Source: Bryobacterales bacterium
GTDB taxonomy: Bacteria > Acidobacteriota > Terriglobia > Bryobacterales > Bryobacteraceae
NCBI GenBank assembly: GCA_003154855.1
Contig: PMEV01000131.1
Coordinates: 2,022-10,708, forward strand
Length of the DNA stretch: 8,687 nucleotides
Reading direction: 5' to 3'
The translations under genes were made by a program, and so were the position numbers. The notes beneath the pieces were generated by a model. It was not told the DNA's origin and searched no databases. It saw nothing but the letters and a program-made list of their open reading frames with translations. How positions within the stretch are numbered: position 1 is the first letter of the stretch; every line of letters begins with the position of its first letter. Below are positions 1 through 6,077 of this stretch, in pieces.

Positions 1-23
1 TACCAGACTGCTCCACCCCGCAC

Positions 24-32
24 TGCTATGGT
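24..32 (+). promoter_or_regulatory. Possible extended -10 promoter element
   Basis: TGCTATGGT fits an extended -10 box (TG-n-TATGGT; 4 of 6 matches to TATAAT). I see no good -35 partner, and the window edge limits the view. If active, transcription would begin near 39 and leave a leader of about 80 nt before the preferred GTG start of the methyltransferase at 120. That leader contains a small inverted repeat, CCAGGC at 71-76 pairing with GCCTGG at 84-89. A chance match is quite possible. Confidence 0.2.
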
Positions 33-103
33 AGCGTGGGACGAGGCGCGGGTCAAGGACTAGTTTTGTCCCAGGCCGGCCACGCCTGGCCAAAGCCGCC
101 GCC

Positions 104-110
104 GGAGAGG
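104..110 (+). promoter_or_regulatory. Shine-Dalgarno that decides the methyltransferase start
   Basis: GGAGAGG lies 9 nt upstream of the GTG at 120-122, an ideal placement for a ribosome binding site. The more upstream in-frame GTG at 36 has no such sequence. The 28 residues between the two starts are Gly/Pro-rich and resemble translated non-coding DNA, so the start at 120 is preferred. This is the clearest Shine-Dalgarno sequence in the window. Confidence 0.6.
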
Positions 111-119
111 ACGCCAGAG

Positions 120-980
120 GTGTTAGAAGCCCTGAAACGCATACAGTCGAAGCTGAGGTTCTTCTACGGGATCAGTCATCGGGCCGAGTCGATCTACGGC
201 CTGCTGGCAAGGATGTATCGCGAGCCGCTGCTCGCCGCGGAAAAGGCCGCGGACCCTCGGGCGCTGACGCCCTATGGCTTCACCGCCTACTCCCAGACCG
301 ACGAGGACGGAATCTTCCAGGAGATCTTCCGCCGCATCGGCACGACCAACCGGACGCTGATCGATTTCGGCTGCGCGGAAGGAGTCGAGAACAACACCAC
401 CTACCTGATCCTGACCGGTTGGCGCGGGCTTTGGATGGACGGGGACCCGGCCGGCATTCGCAAGTGCCGCCAGGACTTCCGCCGGCAGATCGAGGCCGGT
501 CGCCTGCTGCTCAAACAGGCCTTCATCACCCGCGAGAACATCAACGGATTGATCCGCGAGGCCGGGCTGCCCGAAGAGATCGACATCCTGAGCATCGACA
601 TCGATGGGAACGATTACTGGGTCTGGGAGGCCATCGACTGCGTGTCGCCGCGCGTGGTGGCCATCGAATACAACGCCACTTTCCGACCGCCCGCCCAGGT
701 GGTGCAAGTCTACGAGCCGCAGTACCGCCCGAATTACTCGAATTCCTACGGGGCGAGCTTGAAAGCGCTGGAGTGCCTGGGAGCGCGGAAGGGGTATTCG
801 CTGGCCGGGTGCAGCTTCTCGGGGGTCAACGCGTTCTTTGTCCGCAACGACTTGGTGAAGGACCTGTTCTCGCCGCCCTTCACGGCCGAGCATCATTACC
901 GCGAGGCCCACTACGACGCCTTTGTGCGCGGCTACAGCCGCCATCGCAAGGCCATCGGATCCTACGAGGTCTTCGAATAG
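120..980 (+). CDS. FkbM-like SAM-dependent methyltransferase
   Basis: Predicted 286-residue soluble protein with a class I, S-adenosylmethionine-dependent methyltransferase fold. From the GTG at 120, the glycine-rich SAM-binding motif is IDFGCAEG (residues about 81-88), followed by ENNTTYL. An acidic WMDGD at the end of the next strand (about 105-109) would contact the SAM ribose. SIDIDGNDYW (about 158-167) and VVAIEYN (about 179-185) match later conserved strands of this group. An N-terminal SQTDEDGIFQEIF motif is typical of FkbM-like proteins in glycan clusters. I see no signal peptide or membrane segment. FkbM relatives O-methylate sugars or polyketides; the neighbouring glycosyltransferases and flippase suggest a sugar or glycan substrate, which is inference. 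An in-frame GTG at 36 would give 314 residues, but only the GTG at 120 has a good ribosome binding site (GGAGAGG). Its stop is 4 bases from that of the convergent glycosyltransferase. Family assignment is fairly sure; the substrate is unknown. Confidence 0.8.
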   Translation: MLEALKRIQSKLRFFYGISHRAESIYGLLARMYREPLLAAEKAADPRALTPYGFTAYSQTDEDGIFQEIFRRIGTTNRTLIDFGCAEGVENNTTYLILTGWRGLWMDGDPAGIRKCRQDFRRQIEAGRLLLKQAFITRENINGLIREAGLPEEIDILSIDIDGNDYWVWEAIDCVSPRVVAIEYNATFRPPAQVVQVYEPQYRPNYSNSYGASLKALECLGARKGYSLAGCSFSGVNAFFVRNDLVKDLFSPPFTAEHHYREAHYDAFVRGYSRHRKAIGSYEVFE

Positions 981-984
981 TGGC

Positions 985-2442
985 TCAACCGCCCGGCGCG
1001 AGCCGGCGGTAGGCCGGCGTCGTCCCATCCACCGACAGCACGCCGTCGAACTGCCCGGTTGAGGCCTGGCGCGCCGCCTCGCTTTCATCCTGGTAGCCCG
1101 AGAAGGCGGTCTTGGGAAAGTAGAAGTGCAGCACGGGAACCAGTCCCTGCGGCGCCAGGATGCGCCGGTGCTGCAGCCCTTGCCCTCCCACAAAATCGAT
1201 CAGCGCCCAGGCCTGTTCGCGGGGTGGCTCGTGGATTCGCCGCAACTGGCTGCGAGAAGTCGCTAGCAGCGCCAGGCACGCCACCGCCAGCAGCGCGTAT
1301 CTCGGAACGGGCCGCAGCCGCATCAGCGCCGCGGCCAGCGTCAGGCTGGCGAACAATTCGAGAGCCGGCAAGTACGTGACCGCGTAGCGCGGGTTGGTGC
1401 TGACGACGCGCAACACGCTCCCGAGCATCAGGCCGCCGAAGACCAGCGCCGGCAGCGCCGCCCTCACCCTCCTGCGCGGCACACACACCCAAATCGCCAC
1501 CGCCAGCGCGACTAGCCCCCACTCCACCGGAGCGCCCACCAAGCGCTGCCGCCAGGATTCGAAAAACCCGACCTCGCCCCACGCCGCTTCCCGCTTCATG
1601 CTCAGGTAAGCCATGAACAGGCAGGCTTTGAGCAGGGATAGCTTCCACAGCGCCGCCGGCCACACCAGCAGGACCATCCCCACCAGGACCCCGGCCGATT
1701 GCGCCAGAAAGCGCGCCCACCGCCGCGGAGCCCAGCCCGCGAATATGCCTTTCCTTTCCAGCCAGCAGCAGGCCGCTAGCGTAGCCACCAGCACCAGCCC
1801 GACCTCCAGCGTGCAGAGTGCCAGGCCGGCCACCGCCACGGCGCACCACCAGCAGGCCAGCCTCCCGGTCTCGCGGAGCTTTCCCAGGAGCAGCACCGCT
1901 GCCAGAGAGAGCAGTACGAACAAGCTGTGCGGCATCACCGCGCCGGCAGTGCGCACCGCGGTTGGGCTGAAAAGGTACAAACAACCGGCCAGCAGCGCCG
2001 CCACGCGTCCCTCCGCGCCCGGCGCCAGCCAGCGCACCCCTCCATACAGCAGCGCGAACGCCAGCAGATGGTACAGCATGCCCAGGCGGCGCATGGCTCG
2101 CTCGTCGTAGTGCCACAGCGAAGCGGCAGCCATCAGTGGGTAGTAGTAAAGTGGCCCGTGCCAATGCCGGTAGAACAGCACGTCGTTGCGCGACCGGATG
2201 TACTGCGACAGATCCGTCCTCCGGGCCGTGGCCCTCCCCGCTTCCAGCCCCAACCGCAAGAAGTCGGCTACCGCCAGCGACGGCGAATCGCAGTAACTCG
2301 CATGCGCCCCCAGCGTGACGGCGTACATATAGTCCGCTTCGTCGTACCCATACGGCGCCGTGCTCGCCGGTGGCGCCAGCCAGAGGAACAGCGCGAGCAG
2401 CGCCGCCAGCACCGCCGCGTCCAACCACCATCCGGCTCTCAT
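985..2442 (-). CDS. GT39/GT-C-type membrane glycosyltransferase
   Basis: Integral membrane protein of 485 residues (497 if begun at 2478). It resembles the ArnT/PMT-like GT-C fold, which transfers sugars from polyprenyl-phosphate donors on the outer face of the inner membrane. The first hydrophobic helix is followed by YGYDEADYMYA; its Asp-Glu pair (D34/E35 in the short form) matches the acidic catalytic motif of the first external loop. HWHGPLYYYP (from about residue 93) matches the conserved H-x-P-L-Y-Y region. About ten more hydrophobic segments follow, then a soluble C-terminal tail of roughly 100 residues. Two starts are possible. The ATG at 2442 lies 6 nt after a TACACT box, exactly as asnB does on the other strand, and removes 12 polar residues; the ATG at 2478 has no visible Shine-Dalgarno. 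I prefer 2442. The gene is divergent from asnB and convergent with the methyltransferase, so it is transcribed alone here. Sequence similarity in this class is weak, so donor and acceptor cannot be named. Confidence 0.8.
   Translation of the reverse strand: MRAGWWLDAAVLAALLALFLWLAPPASTAPYGYDEADYMYAVTLGAHASYCDSPSLAVADFLRLGLEAGRATARRTDLSQYIRSRNDVLFYRHWHGPLYYYPLMAAASLWHYDERAMRRLGMLYHLLAFALLYGGVRWLAPGAEGRVAALLAGCLYLFSPTAVRTAGAVMPHSLFVLLSLAAVLLLGKLRETGRLACWWCAVAVAGLALCTLEVGLVLVATLAACCWLERKGIFAGWAPRRWARFLAQSAGVLVGMVLLVWPAALWKLSLLKACLFMAYLSMKREAAWGEVGFFESWRQRLVGAPVEWGLVALAVAIWVCVPRRRVRAALPALVFGGLMLGSVLRVVSTNPRYAVTYLPALELFASLTLAAALMRLRPVPRYALLAVACLALLATSRSQLRRIHEPPREQAWALIDFVGGQGLQHRRILAPQGLVPVLHFYFPKTAFSGYQDESEAARQASTGQFDGVLSVDGTTPAYRRLAPGG
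989..1009. terminator. Possible bidirectional hairpin between convergent genes
   Basis: An imperfect inverted repeat pairs CCGCCCGG (989-996) with CCGGCGG (1003-1009) around a 6-nt loop, with one bulged C. It sits in the last codons of the leftward glycosyltransferase gene, just past the stop of the rightward methyltransferase gene. That is where a shared terminator would be expected, because the stops are only 4 bases apart. No T-run follows on either strand, so this is not a classical intrinsic terminator, and GC-rich coding DNA forms such pairings by chance. Confidence 0.25.
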
Positions 2443-2448
2443 GGGGTT

Positions 2449-2454
2449 AGTGTA
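2449..2454 (-). promoter_or_regulatory. -10 box TACACT for the GT39-type gene (leaderless)
   Basis: On the minus strand TACACT is followed by AACCCC and then ATG at 2442. It fits the TANNNT -10 pattern seen at leaderless genes in several bacterial phyla and would place the transcript start at or within a base or two of the start codon. No convincing -35 is visible. The same hexamer at the same 6-nt distance precedes asnB on the other strand, which raises confidence in both. It lies inside the longer reading frame beginning at 2478, so it argues for the shorter protein. Confidence 0.45.
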
Positions 2455-2492
2455 AGCCTTTCCCGCCTGCGCGTTCATGTTACGCTGGAAAC

Positions 2493-2498
2493 TACACT
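2493..2498 (+). promoter_or_regulatory. -10 box TACACT for asnB (leaderless)
   Basis: TACACT, then CGCCTT, then the ATG of asnB at 2505. The distance puts the expected transcription start at the A of the start codon, so the mRNA would have no 5' leader. Consistently, there is no Shine-Dalgarno sequence upstream of the ATG. It matches 4 of 6 bases of the TATAAT consensus and the TANNNT pattern. No good -35 hexamer is found. It would drive asnB and the flippase gene behind it. Confidence 0.45.
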
Positions 2499-2504
2499 CG
2501 CCTT

Positions 2505-4400
2505 ATGTGTGGGATTGCGGGCTATGTGACGCGCGGCGGGGCTGCCGACCGCTCCACCGTGCAAGGGATGTGCGACCAGATCCGGCATCGCGGTCCCGAC
2601 GATGAAGGCATCCATCTCGATGGCGCCTGCGGTCTGGGCATGCGCCGCCTCTCCATCATCGACCTCAATACCGGCCACCAGCCCATGTGCAACGAGGATG
2701 GCGCCGTCTGGGTGGTCTTCAACGGCGAGATCTATAACTTCCAGGAATTGCGGCGGGAACTCATCGGCCGGGGCCACGCTTTCGCGACCAACAGCGACAC
2801 CGAAACGCTGCTGCACCTCTACGAGCAGGAAGGCCGCCAAGGGATTTCGCGCCTGCGCGGCATGTTCGCCTACGCCATCTGGGACAGCCGCAACCGCAGC
2901 CTGCTTCTGGCCCGCGACCGCCTCGGCAAGAAACCTATCTACTACGCCGCGCTGCCCGAGGGCCTGTTTTTCGCCAGCGAGATCAAATCCCTGCGCGCCG
3001 CGGGCGTTCCCCTGGATATCGACGAGCAGGCACTGCGGCTGTACCTCCATCTGGGTTACGTGCCGGATCCCTGGAGCGTCTTCCGGGCCATCCGCAAGCT
3101 GCCCCCGGGCGGCTGGCTCACTTACGGCCAGGACGGCCGCCTCGAGCAGGGCCGCTATTGGGAGGTCCCGCCGCCCTGCGAGGAACCTGCCGCCGGCTTC
3201 ACCGAAGCGGCCGCCTGCGAAGAGATCCGGCGCGTCTTCGACGAATCCGTGCGCCTGCGCATGATCTCGGATGTGCCTCTAGGCGCCTTCCTCAGCGGCG
3301 GCATCGACTCCAGCCTGGTGGTGGCCTCCCTGGCCCGCCAATCCAGCCAGCGCGTCAAGACCTTCTCGATCGGCTTCGAAGAGCCCGAGTTCAACGAGCT
3401 GCCCTACGCGCGCCTGCTGGCCGCCCAGTACAATACCGAGCACCGCGAGCTCGTCGTGCGGCCCGACGCGGTCAGCCTGGTCCCCAAGCTGATCGCCTCC
3501 TTCGACGAGCCGTTCGCCGACTCCTCGGCCATCCCCGTCTACCTGGTCTCGCAGTTCGCCGCCCAACACGTGAAAGTGGTCCTCACCGGAGACGGCGGCG
3601 ACGAGTTCTTCGCCGGATACACTTCCTTCCTGGATGTGGAACGCTTCCGCTGGGCCGGCCGCATCCCTCGGCCCGCTCGCCGCGCGCTATCCTGCATCGC
3701 GGACCTGCTCCCCTACCAGGCCTACGGGAAGAACTACCTCCGCGCCATCAGCCGGCCCTCCGCCCTGGATCGCTACATAGAATTTGGCACCACCGGCACT
3801 TTCCTGCGCCGGCGCGTCCTCCAGCCGCAATGGAGGTTGCCCTGGGATGCCGCCTTCTTCCGCGAGGCTTTCGGCTCGGCCATTCTGCCCGACTCCGCCG
3901 ATTGCCTCTCCCAAGCCATGCAATTCGAAGCCACCGTCAAGCTGGCCGGCGACATCCTCGTCAAGGTCGACCGCATGTCCATGGCTCAATCCCTCGAGGT
4001 GCGTTGCCCGCTGCTCGATCAAGAGCTGGTCGCTCTGGCCTGCCGGATTCCTAACCGCTGGAAGATCCATGGTGGCCGGGGGAAGCTCATTCTGCTCAAA
4101 GCCCTGGGCGACCGCCTCCCGCCGGAGTTGCTCAACCGCCCGAAACGCGGCTTCGGCATTCCCCTGCGCCACTGGTTCCGGGGGCCCCTGCGCAGCCTGG
4201 TCTGGGACCATTTGACCGGGGCTGGGTTTCTCAACCGGGGCATTGTCTCCGGTCCGTTCGTCCGCCAGGCGCTCCAGGAACACGCCGCGGGGCGCCGCGA
4301 TAACTCGTTTCTGATCTGGCAGTGGCTCGTGCTGGCCCTCTGGCTCGAGACCCACGAGGCCGCCCACGGCTTGCCCTCCGCCGTCCGGGCTCTCGGATAA
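2505..4400 (+). CDS. asnB: Asparagine synthase-type glutamine amidotransferase
   Basis: 631-residue two-domain enzyme with all key AsnB residues. The N-terminal class II glutaminase domain begins MCGIAGY, with Cys2 as the nucleophile after Met removal. Arg48, the NGE of FNGEIYN (73-75) and Asp98 in NSDTE match the glutamine site and oxyanion hole. The synthetase domain has the ATP pyrophosphatase loop LSGGIDSS (263-270), the acidic TGDGGDEFFAGY motif (from 361) and KRGFGIPLRHWF (from 547). The known reaction uses glutamine and ATP to convert aspartate to asparagine. In surface-glycan loci, enzymes of this family of about 630 residues often amidate sugar carboxylates or another cluster-specific substrate. 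The close link to a flippase (6 bases downstream, probably co-transcribed) favours that role, but this is inference and housekeeping asparagine synthesis cannot be excluded. The start is fixed by the obligatory Met-Cys. Expression is probably from the leaderless TACACT promoter just upstream. Confidence 0.93.
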   Translation: MCGIAGYVTRGGAADRSTVQGMCDQIRHRGPDDEGIHLDGACGLGMRRLSIIDLNTGHQPMCNEDGAVWVVFNGEIYNFQELRRELIGRGHAFATNSDTETLLHLYEQEGRQGISRLRGMFAYAIWDSRNRSLLLARDRLGKKPIYYAALPEGLFFASEIKSLRAAGVPLDIDEQALRLYLHLGYVPDPWSVFRAIRKLPPGGWLTYGQDGRLEQGRYWEVPPPCEEPAAGFTEAAACEEIRRVFDESVRLRMISDVPLGAFLSGGIDSSLVVASLARQSSQRVKTFSIGFEEPEFNELPYARLLAAQYNTEHRELVVRPDAVSLVPKLIASFDEPFADSSAIPVYLVSQFAAQHVKVVLTGDGGDEFFAGYTSFLDVERFRWAGRIPRPARRALSCIADLLPYQAYGKNYLRAISRPSALDRYIEFGTTGTFLRRRVLQPQWRLPWDAAFFREAFGSAILPDSADCLSQAMQFEATVKLAGDILVKVDRMSMAQSLEVRCPLLDQELVALACRIPNRWKIHGGRGKLILLKALGDRLPPELLNRPKRGFGIPLRHWFRGPLRSLVWDHLTGAGFLNRGIVSGPFVRQALQEHAAGRRDNSFLIWQWLVLALWLETHEAAHGLPSAVRALG

Positions 4401-4406
4401 GGCCGC

Positions 4407-5954
4407 ATGCCGGAGACCATCGCACAACGTTCGCCATTGCACCTGCGGCGCTACCTCAGCAACGTCGCCTGGAGCTGGGGGGGCGTCCTCGTCACCCTCT
4501 TTGTCGGCTTCTATCTCTCCCCTTACATCATCCGGCGGGTCGGGGATACTCAGTTCGGACTGTGGAGCCTCGCGCTGTCCCTGGTGGAATACTACTGGTT
4601 GATCGACCTGGGACTCCGCTCGGCCACCGTCAAGTACTCCGCGCAATTCCGCGCCGCCGGCCGGGACGACCAGCTCAACGAGCTGCTCAGCACGGGATTG
4701 TTGTACTCTCTGATCGCAGCCGCCTTTCTGCTGGTGCTCTCCCTCGCTTTCGCGCCCCGGCTCGGCCATCTCCTGCATATCGATCAGCCGGTGTTTGCCC
4801 CGCTGGTGCGTATCGTCGGCGCGAGCTGGGCTGTCGGCCTGATTTTCAATCGCTACGGCGCGTGCCTGGAGGGCTTCCAGCGCTTCGATATTTCCAGCCG
4901 CATCTGGATTATCAGCATTGCCGTACGCAGCGTCGCCATCCTGTTGCTGTTGCATTTCGGTTTCGGTGTGGTGGCCATGGCCCTGGCCCTCATGGGCAGC
5001 CAGTTCCTGTTGTACCTGCTCAGCTACGTGGAACTGCGGACCGTCTTCCCGGCGCAAAACGCCCGCCTGTGGAAGGCCAGCGTGCGCATGTTGAAGCAGA
5101 TGGCGGCGTACGGCTTTCACTCCTTCACCGCGCTGGTTTCCAACCGTCTGCTCAGCCAGAGCGTTCCCTTCCTGCTGGCCTACTTCCTGCCGGTGCGCTA
5201 CGTGTCGTACTACGTGGTGCCGCAGCGATTGCTGGACTACGCCATGGAGGGGATCGGCCGCGTCGGCATGGTCACCACACCCAGCGCCGCCGCGCTCCAG
5301 GAGCAAGGGGGCCGCGAGCGCCTGGTCCAGCTCGGTATCTACACCAACCGTTACTGCCTGACCATCTACCTGCCCGTCACTGTTCTGCTCTGGGTCTACG
5401 GGGTCGAGTTCATGCGCGTTTGGATCCGGCCCGATTTTGCCGCCCAAAGCGCCTACCTGTTCCGCATTCTGCTGGTGGGCGGCACCATGGTCGCGGGCCA
5501 GTTCAATTCCGTCTCCATCCTATTCGGCATGGGGACTCACAAAATCTATGCCAGGAGTCTCTTCGTCGAGGCCATCCTGGTGGTGGCGGGATTGGCCTTC
5601 GCCGTCCCACGCTATGGACTCACCGGCGCCGCCGTGGTCACCAGCGCGTTCATGCTCGCCAACCGCGGCATCCTTTGCGGCTTTCTGCTCTCGCGCGAGT
5701 TGCACACCTCGTTTCTCGGCTACATGGCCCGCATTTACTCGGGGCCGCTGGCCGCGGCGGCCGCAACGATGGGCGCGCTCTTCTGGGTCAAGTGGCACTG
5801 GCTGCCGGGCCGCACCTGGCGCGAGCTCGCCCTGGCCGGCGCCATCTTCTGCCTGCTCTACGGAGTCCTCGCCTTCCGCCTCTCGCTCACTCCCGAGCAC
5901 CGTGCCATGGTCCTGGCTCGCCTCCGCGCGGCCTTCCAGCCCAAGGCTGCCTAG
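4407..5954 (+). CDS. Wzx-like polysaccharide flippase (MOP superfamily)
   Basis: 515-residue multispanning inner-membrane protein of the oligosaccharide flippase group of the MOP superfamily. Such proteins move undecaprenyl-diphosphate-linked glycan units from the cytoplasmic to the periplasmic face. The N-terminus has a short basic stretch (HLRRYLSN) and a first helix reading into GFYLSPYIIRRVGDTQFGLWSL. This is the typical opening, in which the line 'P-I-x-R-x-G-x-x-x-F-G-L-W' is characteristic, and YWLIDLGLRSATVKY is another usual feature. About 12-14 hydrophobic helices follow, and length is normal for the family. It begins 6 nt after the asnB stop, with only a weak AAGG very close to the start, so translation is probably coupled to asnB. 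It is distinguished from polymerases by lacking a large periplasmic loop. Family is confident; the glycan carried is unknown. Confidence 0.9.
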   Translation: MPETIAQRSPLHLRRYLSNVAWSWGGVLVTLFVGFYLSPYIIRRVGDTQFGLWSLALSLVEYYWLIDLGLRSATVKYSAQFRAAGRDDQLNELLSTGLLYSLIAAAFLLVLSLAFAPRLGHLLHIDQPVFAPLVRIVGASWAVGLIFNRYGACLEGFQRFDISSRIWIISIAVRSVAILLLLHFGFGVVAMALALMGSQFLLYLLSYVELRTVFPAQNARLWKASVRMLKQMAAYGFHSFTALVSNRLLSQSVPFLLAYFLPVRYVSYYVVPQRLLDYAMEGIGRVGMVTTPSAAALQEQGGRERLVQLGIYTNRYCLTIYLPVTVLLWVYGVEFMRVWIRPDFAAQSAYLFRILLVGGTMVAGQFNSVSILFGMGTHKIYARSLFVEAILVVAGLAFAVPRYGLTGAAVVTSAFMLANRGILCGFLLSRELHTSFLGYMARIYSGPLAAAAATMGALFWVKWHWLPGRTWRELALAGAIFCLLYGVLAFRLSLTPEHRAMVLARLRAAFQPKAA

Positions 5955-6003
5955 CCGTACCTCCCCTCCCTCGCCCGAATAGCGGATACCCGCGCGCCGC
6001 GAG

Positions 6004-6012
6004 TGCTAGAAT
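6004..6012 (+). promoter_or_regulatory. Extended -10 promoter before the GT2 gene
   Basis: TGCTAGAAT matches an extended -10 element: TG, one base, then TAGAAT with 5 of 6 consensus matches. No -35 of quality is found at the usual distance, which extended -10 promoters tolerate. It lies in the 119-nt gap between the flippase stop and the GT2 start. Transcription would begin near 6019, just before an ATG at 6021. It implies the GT2 gene can be expressed separately from asnB and the flippase. Confidence 0.4.
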
Positions 6013-6020
6013 GGCGCGAT

Positions 6021-6077
6021 ATGGGTGCAGATGTGGAGGAAGCGGCCCGCGGCGCCGCCCGGTGGTCGCCGCGATGA
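6021..6077 (+). CDS. Possible 18-residue upstream reading frame
   Basis: A short frame begins with ATG 8 nt after the -10 box at 6007-6012 and encodes 18 residues (MGADVEEAARGAARWSPR). Its TGA stop overlaps the ATG of the GT2 gene in the sequence ATGA, a classical translational-coupling arrangement. The GT2 start itself has no Shine-Dalgarno, whereas a leaderless mRNA starting near 6019 could load ribosomes at 6021 and pass them to 6074. The peptide has no recognisable function. Alternatives are that it is a chance frame, or that GT2 begins further upstream at an in-frame ATG (6011) or GTG (6062). Confidence 0.3.
   Translation: MGADVEEAARGAARWSPR

Noticed and set aside
36..119. Coding extension of the methyltransferase to the GTG at 36.
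   Set aside because: No ribosome binding site there, unlikely Gly/Pro-rich residues, and a good GGAGAGG site for the GTG at 120. Kept only as an alternative.
123..1193. A 356-codon antisense frame over the methyltransferase gene.
   Set aside because: Composition is typical of a shadow and no family is recognisable; the sense frame has intact SAM motifs and a Shine-Dalgarno.
1085..2431. A 448-codon minus-strand frame within the GT39-type gene.
   Set aside because: Gly/Ala/Arg-rich shadow frame; the alternative frame has the acidic loop motif and regular transmembrane helices.
3687..5447. A 586-codon open frame on the minus strand across asnB and the flippase.
   Set aside because: Its Gln/Glu/Ala-rich translation has no domain or membrane pattern; antisense stop-free frames are expected in GC-rich genes. 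Both plus-strand genes have complete family motifs.
4322..6073. A very long open frame running through the flippase gene into the GT2 gene, suggesting a 1001-residue fusion.
   Set aside because: The first 584 codons give Arg/Pro/His-rich sequence with no domain and overlap the well-supported asnB end and flippase in another frame. Only the part from 6074 is a real protein.
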